Below the pieces are notes generated by a model. That model was not told where the DNA came from, made no database searches, and saw only the letters and a program-made list of their open reading frames with translations. A program made the translations under genes and the position numbers. A DNA stretch of 9,138 bases from an uncultured Faecalibacterium sp. Lineage in GTDB: Bacteria > Bacillota > Clostridia > Oscillospirales > Ruminococcaceae. Below, in pieces: positions 1-6,490 of this stretch. Position 1 is the stretch's first letter. Every line of letters starts with the position of its first letter. The stretch lies in assembly GCA_934561115.1 (NCBI GenBank), contig CAKTFS010000045.1, forward strand, positions 1 through 9,138, read 5' to 3'.

Positions 1-870
1 GATGAAGGGGTAGCCCGCAAAGGCATCGTGCAGCCACCACAGCACCGGCACAAAGGAGCCGTTCAGGGTGTTCACCACCGGCGCTTCCACCACTGTGTTG
101 GCCAGCACAAAGTCTGCGCTGGTGGCCAGCCCCCACAGGGCGCTGGAAGTAACACAGTCCGGGCGGGTGACCACGGCGGCTCCGGCATCCAGAAACAGCG
201 GCAGCGGGCCTTCGTCTGCCGGGCCCAGCACCACCACCTCAAAGCCTAAGCTGCGCAGCACCGGCACGGCGCTTACCAGCACGATGGGCGCGCCGGTCAT
301 GGTCAGCTCGTGGCTTAAGATCAGCGCACGGCGTCCCTTGGCGGAGAACACGTCGTCGGCGCACAGCTCCCGGCGGAAATGCAGCAGTGCCTGCGGGATG
401 CGGCAACTGTGCTGCGCCATGGCATGGGCCAGACGCAGCAGCTCGGTAACACTGTCCTTGCCCCGGGCGGCGGCGCGTACTTCGTCCAGCAGTGCGCGGG
501 ACACCAGTGCGCAGCGGCTGCCGGGCAGGTGCTGGGTGCTCAGATACAGGGCGGTAGCGCCGTCAAAGCCAAAGGAGGCATCGCAGATCGCAAGGTCTGC
601 GCCCTCCCGCAGGGCGGCGGCAAAATAGGTCAGGGCGGTGGGGGTGCACTCCACATCCTCGCTTACCAGCAGCACCCCGGCTACAGTGGGGGTCAGCTCG
701 CCTTCCAGCTGTGTCACCAGACGGAATTTGCGGTGCAGCTGGTTTTGCAGCGCCGTTTCCAGCGCCTTGTGACGCCCCGGCGCGTAGACCAGAAGATAGG
801 TGCTCTGGGTATCGGTATAGACCTGCTTGGACAATTGCTTGCGCTGCAGGGTACTGTAACTGGTGTACAT
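1..870 (-). CDS. Two-domain glycosyltransferase (degenerate GT2-like half plus GT4-like half), 3' end outside window
   Basis: The frame is open from an ATG at 870 to the window edge, giving 290 residues without a stop, so the C-terminus is missing. A GGAGGAG ribosome binding site sits just upstream. Residues about 20-170 follow the layout of a family 2 glycosyltransferase: a YLLVYAPGR strand, a GVLLVSEDVECTP segment where the DxD-type metal site should be, ADLAICDAS, and a closing RIPQALLHFRRE that resembles the usual 'hiP-x-LyhwR' end. The metal-binding aspartates are not convincing, so this half may be inactive. Residues about 181-290 look like the N-terminal Rossmann half of a GT4 enzyme: ALILSHELTMTGAPIVL, FEVVVLGPADEGPL, then VLWWLHDAF, close to the WWxHE pattern of surface-glycan transferases. 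It is the last visible gene of the minus-strand operon, 34 nt after the coiled-coil gene. The likely role is adding a sugar to a cell-surface polysaccharide. The family call is fairly secure; donor and acceptor are unknown. Confidence 0.75.
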   Translation of the reverse strand, partial: MYTSYSTLQRKQLSKQVYTDTQSTYLLVYAPGRHKALETALQNQLHRKFRLVTQLEGELTPTVAGVLLVSEDVECTPTALTYFAAALREGADLAICDASFGFDGATALYLSTQHLPGSRCALVSRALLDEVRAAARGKDSVTELLRLAHAMAQHSCRIPQALLHFRRELCADDVFSAKGRRALILSHELTMTGAPIVLVSAVPVLRSLGFEVVVLGPADEGPLPLFLDAGAAVVTRPDCVTSSALWGLATSADFVLANTVVEAPVVNTLNGSFVPVLWWLHDAFAGYPFI

Positions 871-904
871 GATCCAACTCCTCCGGGCAGAATATCGGGC
901 GGGC

Positions 905-1699
905 TCAGTGGCCGCGCAGCAGGGTCAGCAGTTTGCGCAGCGGGGCGGTCAGCCGCCAGCTGCTGCTGGCGCGCATATTATCCAGCGAGACCTGATATTC
1001 GTGCTGGATGCCCTGCAAAGTCAGCAGCTGCTGGTTCAGCCGCATACACTCGGCGCGGCTGGCCTGCAGCACTTCGTCTGCTTCCTGCGCGGCGGTGGTG
1101 TTTTTCAGCTTCAGGTCGTTCAGCGCCCGCAGCAGAGATTTGCCGGGCTGCTCGTGCAGAAAACGTCCCAGCGGGTAATAGTGATAGTTCACCGCAAACT
1201 TCATGCCGGCACCAAAGCCGGTGGTGCAGTGCAGCGAAAGGTTGGGGTCTATGTCCAGAAACAGCAGGCTGTCCTCCTGCAGCAGCAGGCCGTTGACCGA
1301 CTGAAAGCTGATGCGCTCGTCCGAGATGGCAAGGTCGGTGATGCAGCAGGCCAGCTCGCCGGGATCCAGCCGGACGGCGCGGGCGTCCTCCGGCAGAATA
1401 AAGGTGACCGACACCTCATGGGTCAGCTCGTTGTAGACGTCCTCGGTGGCGGTCAGGCATTCCCGGGGGGAAAAGCCGCTGCCGGTGTCGTAGAACAGCT
1501 GCGGCAGGGTAAGGGTGATGTTCTCGGCCTCGGCGCTGTGCTTGGCAAGCTCGGTCTGGCAGGTCAGCAGCTGCTGCTCCAGTTCCAGACACCGCTGCGC
1601 CAGCTGGGAAACACCCTCGTCCGAAAGTTTGAGCTGCTGCTCTAACTCTGCAACGCGGGCCTGCAGGGCGGCAGGGGTCACGGGGGCATCGTGGTTCAT
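905..1699 (-). CDS. Coiled-coil protein with SWRLT-PLR tail, probable surface-glycan biosynthesis partner
   Basis: This 264-residue protein starts with ATG, preceded by an AGAGGAGGA ribosome binding site. I do not recognise it as a named family. Residues about 9-60 form a heptad-rich coiled coil (LQARVAELEQQLKL, then LAQRCLELEQQL). A middle part, about 62-185, is mostly beta-like (VSVTFILP, DSLLFLDIDP, MKFAVNYHYYPLGRFL) and resembles no catalytic domain I know. A second helical stretch follows, about 190-245. The end, SSSWRLTAPLRKLLTLL, matches a short tail often seen at the end of glycosyltransferases and methyltransferases of Gram-positive surface-polysaccharide clusters. There is no signal peptide and no clear membrane segment. 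It lies 69 nt after the acyltransferase gene and 34 nt before the glycosyltransferase gene. A scaffold or regulator of glycan assembly is plausible but is inferred from the tail and the neighbours only. Confidence 0.65.
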   Translation of the reverse strand: MNHDAPVTPAALQARVAELEQQLKLSDEGVSQLAQRCLELEQQLLTCQTELAKHSAEAENITLTLPQLFYDTGSGFSPRECLTATEDVYNELTHEVSVTFILPEDARAVRLDPGELACCITDLAISDERISFQSVNGLLLQEDSLLFLDIDPNLSLHCTTGFGAGMKFAVNYHYYPLGRFLHEQPGKSLLRALNDLKLKNTTAAQEADEVLQASRAECMRLNQQLLTLQGIQHEYQVSLDNMRASSSWRLTAPLRKLLTLLRGH

Positions 1700-1734
1700 A
1701 ACGGGATCCTCCTCTTTTTTATCCTAATAAGCCA

Positions 1735-1752
1735 GGCTGCGCCGCCGCAGCC
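1735..1752. repeat. Perfect 7-bp intercistronic hairpin
   Basis: GGCTGCG and CGCAGCC flank a 4-nt loop (CCGC) in the 69-nt gap between the acyltransferase and the coiled-coil gene. No T-run follows on either strand, so it is not a standard intrinsic terminator. It could stabilise or process the mRNA between the two genes. Confidence 0.5.
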
Positions 1753-1768
1753 GGAACATTCAGAAAAA

Positions 1769-2884
1769 TCAGTGCCGTGGGGTGTAGTGTACCTGCGGGG
1801 TATGCCGCCGGGCGGGGAACAGCTTGATGATCAGATCCCGCCGCCGCTGCAGCAGGGCGCAGACCAGCCAGATGGAACCCAGCGAAAGGACATATTGCAG
1901 GCTGATGCCCAAAACGGGGCGGTCGGCGTATTTCGCCGCGAACAGATACCACGGAATGGCGATCAGCTCCACCGTATGTACGCAGAAGATGTACAACGAG
2001 CGGCGGCCGATGGCCTCGAAAAAGCGCACCAGCGGGTTGCGGTACTGGCTCCAGCGCAAAAACAGCCGGATGAACAGCAGGCCGGCAAGGCCGTCCAGCA
2101 GGATGCTGATGGGGCCCAGCGTCCACTCGGCCATGGACACACAGTCGGTGCGGCCGGTGGCAAGGGCGGCCGCCGGGATCAGCAGCACAGCTGCCCACAG
2201 GATGCAGGACATCCGGCGGGACAAAGGCTGATCCAGCCAGTGCTGACGCTTGGCAAGGTAGCCAAGGTACAGGTACGGCGTGATCACCGCACCCTGGATC
2301 AGGCAGAAGGGCAGCTCCCATACAAGGCTGGCACCCCAGCCCAGCAGGGCAGCGCCGCCCACCGCCCATGGAATGTACCGCTCCGGAAAGATGTTTAGGA
2401 TAACGTCCAATAAGATCCAGCCCATCAGCAGCGCCAGCAGATACCACATGGGCCCGCAGGAAAAGAACTCCTGTCCGAAGTAGGTGGCGGTGTGGGGTAA
2501 CCCCAGCAGAAAGCCGCCCGCTACCTTGATGCTCTCGGTCAGGGAGCCGGGCAGATAGTGAAAGGTGTTATAATGAATGATAAAGTGCAGCACTGTGGTG
2601 AAACACGCGGTGTAGCAAAAAGGCTTGAGCAGGCTTTTGAGCTGCTGGTGGATGCACTTGCCGATGGAGCGCTTGCGGAAGCCGTAACCGCTGGCAATAA
2701 AAAAGGCCGCCATCAGTGCTTCGCGGTAGATAAAGCCGACAAAGGCAGTCAGCGACAGCCCGCCCGCCAGCTGGAGCGGATAAAGCTCCGCAGTGTGCCC
2801 CAGCACGATGGACAGCATCCCTGCACCCTTGAGCATATCAAACATCCCGATGGAGTTGACAGTGCGGGGCTTGGTTGTTTCCAT
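1769..2884 (-). CDS. Acyltransferase-3 family integral membrane O-acyltransferase
   Basis: The protein has 371 residues from the ATG at 2884. The frame stays open to a TTG at 2944, but the ATG has an AAGGAA site six bases upstream and is followed directly by the conserved start of the family, so I prefer it. Hallmarks are MFDMLKGAGMLSIVLGH with His30 (the expected catalytic histidine), GPMWYLLALLMGW at about 144-156, and RRSLYIFCVHTVEL at about 294-307, all typical of acyltransferase-3 (OafA/OpgC-like) proteins. About ten hydrophobic segments are visible and the length is normal. Such enzymes move acetyl or other short acyl groups across or onto extracellular glycans. As first gene of the minus-strand operon, before a coiled-coil protein and a glycosyltransferase, it most likely decorates a surface polysaccharide. 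The C-terminus (about 356-371) is a basic, soluble tail. The acyl donor and acceptor are unknown. Confidence 0.85.
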   Translation of the reverse strand: METTKPRTVNSIGMFDMLKGAGMLSIVLGHTAELYPLQLAGGLSLTAFVGFIYREALMAAFFIASGYGFRKRSIGKCIHQQLKSLLKPFCYTACFTTVLHFIIHYNTFHYLPGSLTESIKVAGGFLLGLPHTATYFGQEFFSCGPMWYLLALLMGWILLDVILNIFPERYIPWAVGGAALLGWGASLVWELPFCLIQGAVITPYLYLGYLAKRQHWLDQPLSRRMSCILWAAVLLIPAAALATGRTDCVSMAEWTLGPISILLDGLAGLLFIRLFLRWSQYRNPLVRFFEAIGRRSLYIFCVHTVELIAIPWYLFAAKYADRPVLGISLQYVLSLGSIWLVCALLQRRRDLIIKLFPARRHTPQVHYTPRH

Positions 2885-2890
2885 GAAAGA

Positions 2891-2900
2891 TTCCTTCCCT
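2891..2900 (-). promoter_or_regulatory. Ribosome binding site that decides the acyltransferase start
   Basis: On the minus strand this reads AGGGAAGGAA and ends six bases before the ATG at 2884. The longer in-frame start at 2944 is a TTG without comparable Shine-Dalgarno spacing, so this site supports the 371-residue form. Confidence 0.7.
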
Positions 2901-2983
2901 GCGCCGGGCTGATACCCCTCAATAAAAAGCCGGATACGGCGCAAATGATCAGTTTTTATACAGCATTGCCATGATATATGGCT

Positions 2984-3012
2984 AGTATAATGCTTTTTAG
3001 GGAGACTGTCAA
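2984..3012 (-). promoter_or_regulatory. Sigma-70/SigA-type promoter for the minus-strand operon
   Basis: Read on the minus strand, TTGACA (3012-3007) and TATACT (2989-2984) are separated by exactly 17 bases. The -35 is perfect and the -10 matches five of six consensus positions. Transcription would start near 2977, about 92 nt before the acyltransferase ATG. Confidence 0.8.
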
Positions 3013-3034
3013 TTTTGTTTTGCAGTCCGCGCAG

Positions 3035-3048
3035 TACCGGAACTGGTA
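3035..3048. repeat. Imperfect dyad, possible operator
   Basis: TACCGGAACTGGTA has matching outer arms (TACC/GGTA) around an imperfect centre and lies 23 bp upstream of the left-facing -35 box. Position and partial symmetry make a regulator site possible, but a 14-bp dyad of this quality can arise by chance. Confidence 0.25.
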
Positions 3049-3143
3049 TTTTGCGCTAAAAATTGTAGCACAGAAACCGGAAGATTGCAACGAAAGGTAG
3101 AATTTGGCCGGACCGTGCCGAAAGATGTGCAAGTAAAAATTGT

Positions 3144-3176
3144 CAATACTGGAAATTAAATGTTGCAGAAGTATTG
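3144..3176. repeat. Inverted repeat overlapping the right-facing -35 box, possible operator
   Basis: CAATACT (3144-3150) and AGTATTG (3170-3176) are perfect 7-bp arms with a 19-bp spacer. The right arm overlaps the first bases of the -35 hexamer at 3174. A related forward copy, TATTGTAT at 3192-3199, repeats TATTGCAT at 3172-3179 exactly 20 bp further on and runs into the -10 box. This arrangement would suit a repressor, though no regulator gene is in the window. Confidence 0.4.
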
Positions 3177-3202
3177 CATTGCACTGGAAGATATTGTATA
3201 CT
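3174..3202 (+). promoter_or_regulatory. Promoter of the ligase-carrier-condensation operon
   Basis: TTGCAT (3174-3179) and TATACT (3197-3202) are separated by 17 bases. The -10 is strong (five of six) and identical to that of the divergent promoter. The -35 is weak (three of six), which suggests regulation or activator dependence. The start would fall near 3209, about 49 nt before the first ligase ATG. Confidence 0.65.
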
Positions 3203-3244
3203 GAGCACAGCGCGGCGCACCGCTGCCGCATGGAACGTCGATAT

Positions 3245-3250
3245 GGAGGG
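3245..3250 (+). promoter_or_regulatory. Ribosome binding site that decides the first ligase start
   Basis: GGAGGG ends seven bases before the ATG at 3258. The frame is open further upstream to an ATG at 3174, but that start lies within the predicted promoter. Starting at 3258 also makes the protein exactly as long as its paralogue (488 residues). Confidence 0.8.
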
Positions 3251-3257
3251 AAATACA

Positions 3258-4724
3258 ATGATCAAGGTATTGGATAACGTATACGATCTGGTCACTCTGA
3301 ATATGGAACAGCGTTTTTCGGAGCGTGTGGCGCTCCGCTTCTATGATAAGGAAACGGGCGAGGTGACCGTGGTCCATTATAAGGACTACGCGCGGGATAT
3401 CCGCCGTGCGGTCAGCTACTTCCAGAGCACCATCCCGGATATCAAGGGCAAAAAGATCTGCCTGCTGAACAAGAACTGCTATGAGTATGCCGTGAACACC
3501 TTCGGCATCATTCTGGCAGGCGGCGTGCTGGTGCTTTTGAACCAGCACAAGAGCTGGGACGAGCTGTCCTACGAGCTGGGGCTGGTGGAACCCGCCGCCA
3601 TCATGACCGACGGCGACGACTATGGCACCAAGGAGCAGCTGCAGGCCGCCTACGGCAGCATCCTGCGCCCGATGGACGGCTTCCGCAGCTATGAGCCGGT
3701 GGCAGAGATGCCCCGCTGCATCGGCCACGACGACCTGATGATCCTGATGTTCACCTCCGGTACTACCGGCCGCAGCAAGGGCGTGATGCTGAGCGAGCGC
3801 AACTTCTTCAGCGTCATGCGCGCCCATGTGCAGATCGGTGAGCACATGATGGAATATAAGCACGACCCGGAGCTTGTGGTCAGCCAGTACACGGTGCTGC
3901 CCATGTTCCATCTGGGCGCGTTCATCTGCCTGTTCTCTTGGGCACACGCGGGCTGGGGCCTGAACATCAGCGGTGATATCCGCAACTTCTATAAGGAGAT
4001 CCAGCGGATGCCCAGTCAGGTCATGGCGGTGGTGCCGGTGATCATGAACTCCCTGCACAAGGACGTGATGCGCGGCCGCAAGGAGCGTCTGGGCGAATTG
4101 TGGGTGCCTATCTGCTCCTCTGCCATGTTCGACCCGCAGGTGATGCTGGATATGGCCACGAACGGCATGTTCGTGGTGCAGACCTACGGCGCTACCGAGA
4201 CCTGCGGCGACGGCATCATCAACTACGCACAGGATGCAAAGCACATCGGCGCTGTGGGACAGGGCAATGACTATCTGGATTACAAGCTCGAGCCGGACGG
4301 AGAGCTGTGCATCCGGGGCGACAGCATCATGCTGGGCTACTATAAGGACCCCGAGGCCACCGCTGCGGTCATCGACAAGGACGGCTGGTTCCACACCGGC
4401 GACCTTGCCCGGGTGGACGAGGACGGCTACTACTACATCACCGGCCGCAAGAAGAACCTGATCATTCTGGACAGCGGCGAGAACATCAGCCCCGAGGAGC
4501 TGGAAGGTCTTGTGGAAAAATGCCCCGCCGTGCAGGAATGCATCGTGAAGGAAATGGGCAAAAAGATCGGCGTTGTGGTGTACTGCCCGCAGGACAAGCA
4601 GCAGACCGTGCAGGATCATATTACCGAGATGAACCGTACACTGCCGATGTATAAGCGCATCGGCGTGGTGGAGTTCAGCGCCCAGCCGCTGCCCCGCAAC
4701 GCCACGGGCAAACTGCTGCGCTGA
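3258..4724 (+). CDS. Adenylate-forming acyl-acid ligase, first paralogue
   Basis: This 488-residue stand-alone AMP-binding enzyme has a complete motif set: A3 P-loop TSGTTGRSKG (166-175), A4-like LPMFHLGAF (214-222), A5 YGATET (310-315), A7 HTGDL (379-383), A8 GRKKNLIILDSGENISPEE (396-414) and the A10 catalytic lysine in PRNATGKLLR (Lys485). It should convert a carboxylic acid and ATP to an acyl-adenylate, then pass the acyl group to a thiol, either the carrier protein of this operon or CoA. The His-containing A4 motif is typical of acyl- and aryl-acid ligases; amino-acid-activating domains usually have an FDxS-type motif there, so an amino-acid substrate is less likely. It has no fused carrier domain and no membrane segment, so it is cytoplasmic. 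It is the first gene of the operon, with its paralogue 25 nt downstream. Family and activity are secure; the substrate is unknown. Confidence 0.93.
   Translation: MIKVLDNVYDLVTLNMEQRFSERVALRFYDKETGEVTVVHYKDYARDIRRAVSYFQSTIPDIKGKKICLLNKNCYEYAVNTFGIILAGGVLVLLNQHKSWDELSYELGLVEPAAIMTDGDDYGTKEQLQAAYGSILRPMDGFRSYEPVAEMPRCIGHDDLMILMFTSGTTGRSKGVMLSERNFFSVMRAHVQIGEHMMEYKHDPELVVSQYTVLPMFHLGAFICLFSWAHAGWGLNISGDIRNFYKEIQRMPSQVMAVVPVIMNSLHKDVMRGRKERLGELWVPICSSAMFDPQVMLDMATNGMFVVQTYGATETCGDGIINYAQDAKHIGAVGQGNDYLDYKLEPDGELCIRGDSIMLGYYKDPEATAAVIDKDGWFHTGDLARVDEDGYYYITGRKKNLIILDSGENISPEELEGLVEKCPAVQECIVKEMGKKIGVVVYCPQDKQQTVQDHITEMNRTLPMYKRIGVVEFSAQPLPRNATGKLLR
4442..4504 (+). repeat. 63-bp block identical to 5931-5993 in the paralogue
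   Basis: The A8 region of the first ligase is identical base for base to 5931-5993 of the second, including third codon positions, although the proteins as wholes differ at about 30% of residues. A further identical run covers 4395-4435 against 5884-5924. Local gene conversion between the tandem copies is a likely cause. Confidence 0.7.
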
Positions 4725-4749
4725 GTATAAAACAGAGAGGGAAGTTACA

Positions 4750-6216
4750 ATGGGTAAATTTGTGGAAAACATGTACGATGCCATTACGCAGGGCATGGAA
4801 AAGGAATTTCCCCAGCGCGTGGCCTTCCGCTACTACACCGAGGCGACCGACACGGTGACCACCGTCCTTTTTAAGGAGCTGGCACAGGATGTCCGCCGGA
4901 CGGTCACCTATCTGCAGAGCACCATCCCGGACGCGAAGGGCAAAAAGGTCTGCCTGCTGAGCAAGAACAGCTACGAGTATGTGGTAAACACCTTCGGCGC
5001 GATCATGGCAGGCTGTGTGCTGGTGCCGATGAACCAGCGCAAGAGCTGGGCAGAGCTGTCCCACGAGTTGGAGATGGTGGAGCCCGCTGCCATCCTGACC
5101 GACGGCGAGGACTACGGCAACAAGGAGCAGCTGGAGGCCGCCTATGGCAGCCTGCTGCGCCCCATGGACGACTTCCGCCGCTATGAGCCGGCGGCGGAGC
5201 TGCACCCCATCGGTCACGACGACCTGATGGTGCTGATGTTCACCTCCGGCACCACCGGCCTGAGCAAGGGCGTTATGATGAGCGAGCGCAACCTGTTCAG
5301 CGCAGGCCATGTGCTGTTGGGCATCCTCAATCGGCTGGAGAGTATGATCGATCTGACAAAGGGTCTGCCCGACCACTACATGGTGCTGCCCATGTTCCAT
5401 CTGGGCGCTTTCATCGATCTGTTCTCCACCACCATTGCGGGCTGGCCGCTGAACCTTGGCAACGACATCCGCAACTTCTACCGCGATATCCAGAAGATGC
5501 CCAGCCAGATCATGTCTATGGTGCCGATGATCATGAACTCCCTGCACAAGGACGTGATGCGCGGCCACAAGGATCGTCTGGGCGACCTGTGGATCCCCAT
5601 CGGCTCCTCTGCCATGTTCGACCCGCAGGTGCTGCTGGATATGGTGCACAACGGGATGTTCGTCATCCAGTGCTACGGCGCTACCGAGACCTGCGGCGCG
5701 GGCATCATCAACTTTGCACAGGACGAAAAGCACATTGGCGCCGTGGGTCAGGGCAGCGAGCTGATGGACTACAAGATCGAGCCGGACGGAGAGCTGTGTA
5801 TGCGCGGCGACTGCGTGATGATGGGCTACTATAAGGACCCGGAGGGCACCGCAGAGGTCATCGACAAGGACGGCTGGGTACATACCGGCGACCTTGCCCG
5901 GGTGGACGAGGACGGCTACTACTATCTCATCGGCCGCAAGAAGAACCTGATCATTCTGGACAGCGGCGAGAACATCAGCCCCGAGGAGCTGGAGGGCATG
6001 TTAGAAAAATGTCCCGTTGTACAGGAATGTATCGTAAAAGAACTGGGCAAAAAGATAGGTGTTGTGGTATACTGTGAAAAGGAACACCAGCAGACCGTGC
6101 GGGACTTTGTTACCCAGATGAACCGCACCGTCCCCCTGTACAAGCGCATCGGCGTTGTGGAGTTCAGCGAAACGCCGCTGCCCCGCAACGCTACGGGCAA
6201 GCTGGTGCGCAAGTAA
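4750..6216 (+). CDS. Adenylate-forming acyl-acid ligase, second paralogue
   Basis: This second 488-residue AMP-binding enzyme starts with ATG after a GAGAGGGA ribosome binding site. Its motifs are all intact: TSGTTGLSKG (165-174), LPMFHLGAF (213-221), YGATET (309-314), HTGDL (378-382), GRKKNLIIL-SGENISPEE (395-413) and PRNATGKLVRK with Lys484. By hand alignment it shares about 342 of 488 residues (about 70%) with the upstream copy. The residues after the P-loop, about 185-209, share almost nothing with the first copy, and the pocket-side residue after YGATETCG is Ala here and Asp there. The two enzymes therefore probably activate different acids. The carrier protein gene follows after 27 nt. 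The A8 block at 5931-5993 is identical to 4442-4504, and codons just after it (about 6001-6080) are unusually AT-rich. Activity is secure; the substrate is not known. Confidence 0.93.
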   Translation: MGKFVENMYDAITQGMEKEFPQRVAFRYYTEATDTVTTVLFKELAQDVRRTVTYLQSTIPDAKGKKVCLLSKNSYEYVVNTFGAIMAGCVLVPMNQRKSWAELSHELEMVEPAAILTDGEDYGNKEQLEAAYGSLLRPMDDFRRYEPAAELHPIGHDDLMVLMFTSGTTGLSKGVMMSERNLFSAGHVLLGILNRLESMIDLTKGLPDHYMVLPMFHLGAFIDLFSTTIAGWPLNLGNDIRNFYRDIQKMPSQIMSMVPMIMNSLHKDVMRGHKDRLGDLWIPIGSSAMFDPQVLLDMVHNGMFVIQCYGATETCGAGIINFAQDEKHIGAVGQGSELMDYKIEPDGELCMRGDCVMMGYYKDPEGTAEVIDKDGWVHTGDLARVDEDGYYYLIGRKKNLIILDSGENISPEELEGMLEKCPVVQECIVKELGKKIGVVVYCEKEHQQTVRDFVTQMNRTVPLYKRIGVVEFSETPLPRNATGKLVRK

Positions 6217-6243
6217 AACGCAACAGAAAGGAAGCATAATACG

Positions 6244-6486
6244 ATGGAACGTGCAGAAATCATTTCTCAGATCACGGCTATTCTGGAGGATGTCGCAGAG
6301 GTATCGCCGGAGGATGTGACCGAAAGCAGCGTCCTGATGGACGATCTGGATCTGTCCTCTATGGAGATTTTGACCATTGTGGCAGATCTTGAGGAGACCT
6401 TTGGTCTGCGCATCCCGGAAAAGGAGCTGCGCAACTTTGTCACCATGGGTGATCTGGTGGATTATCTGGCAGCAAACGCGAGGTAA
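6244..6486 (+). CDS. Stand-alone acyl/peptidyl carrier protein
   Basis: This 80-residue acidic, helical protein has the carrier-protein pattern MDDLDLSSMEILTIVADLEE. Ser39 in LSSME is the expected 4'-phosphopantetheine attachment site. The length is that of a free carrier protein (DltC or AcpP size). The usual Asp before the serine is replaced by Ser, a variation seen in NRPS-type and other specialised carriers. Other carrier features are present: the first helix (EIISQITAILEDVAEV) and the helix 3 region (LRIPEKELRNFVTMGDLVDYL). An AGAAAGGAAG ribosome binding site precedes the ATG. It should accept an acyl group from one or both ligases upstream and present it to the condensation-fold enzyme encoded four bases downstream. 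It does not look like the housekeeping fatty-acid AcpP because no fatty-acid gene is nearby. No phosphopantetheinyl transferase is encoded here, so activation must come from elsewhere in the genome. Confidence 0.92.
   Translation: MERAEIISQITAILEDVAEVSPEDVTESSVLMDDLDLSSMEILTIVADLEETFGLRIPEKELRNFVTMGDLVDYLAANAR
6480..6484 (+). promoter_or_regulatory. Ribosome binding site overlapping the carrier-protein stop
   Basis: GAGGT at the end of the carrier gene overlaps the first base of its TAA stop (6484-6486) and lies six bases before the next ATG (6491). The four-base gap and shared site imply coupled translation of carrier and condensation enzyme. Confidence 0.65.
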
Positions 6487-6490
6487 ACTG

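Larger units (their letters stand above)
2885..3257. other. Divergent intergenic control region
   Basis: These 373 bases between the two divergent operons hold no convincing gene and are clearly more AT-rich than the flanking coding DNA. They contain a near-consensus promoter facing left (2984-3012), a promoter facing right (3174-3202), an imperfect dyad at 3035-3048, an inverted repeat at 3144-3176, and leader sequences of about 92 nt (left) and 49 nt (right). The right leader holds short GC-rich arms (GCGGC 3212-3216, GCCGC 3225-3229) that could form a small hairpin before the ribosome binding site. Minor frames across the region lack supporting start signals. Confidence 0.8.

Noticed and set aside
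379..1645. Plus-strand open frames of 305 and 260 residues on the left
   Set aside because: They lie opposite the glycosyltransferase and coiled-coil genes, lack proper ribosome binding sites, and have Gln/Ala/Gly-rich shadow composition.
3156..4796. Long minus-strand open frame of 546 residues opposite the first ligase
   Set aside because: It is antisense to a clear ligase, has a His/Val/Ala-rich composition typical of the reverse of GC-rich codons, and resembles no family. Its likeness to the antisense frame at 4675-5883 only reflects the paralogy of the ligases.
4675..5883. Minus-strand open frame of 402 residues opposite the second ligase
   Set aside because: Antisense shadow of the ligase with the same biased composition.
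3258..6216. The two ligases as an assembly duplication artefact
   Set aside because: They differ at about 30% of residues, including a completely different patch, so they are real, diverged paralogues.
3258..6486. A teichoic acid D-alanylation (dlt) operon
   Set aside because: A ligase and a DltC-sized carrier are present, but there is no DltB membrane acyltransferase or DltD. A second ligase and an HHxxxDG enzyme are present instead, and the A4-like motif is of acyl-acid type.
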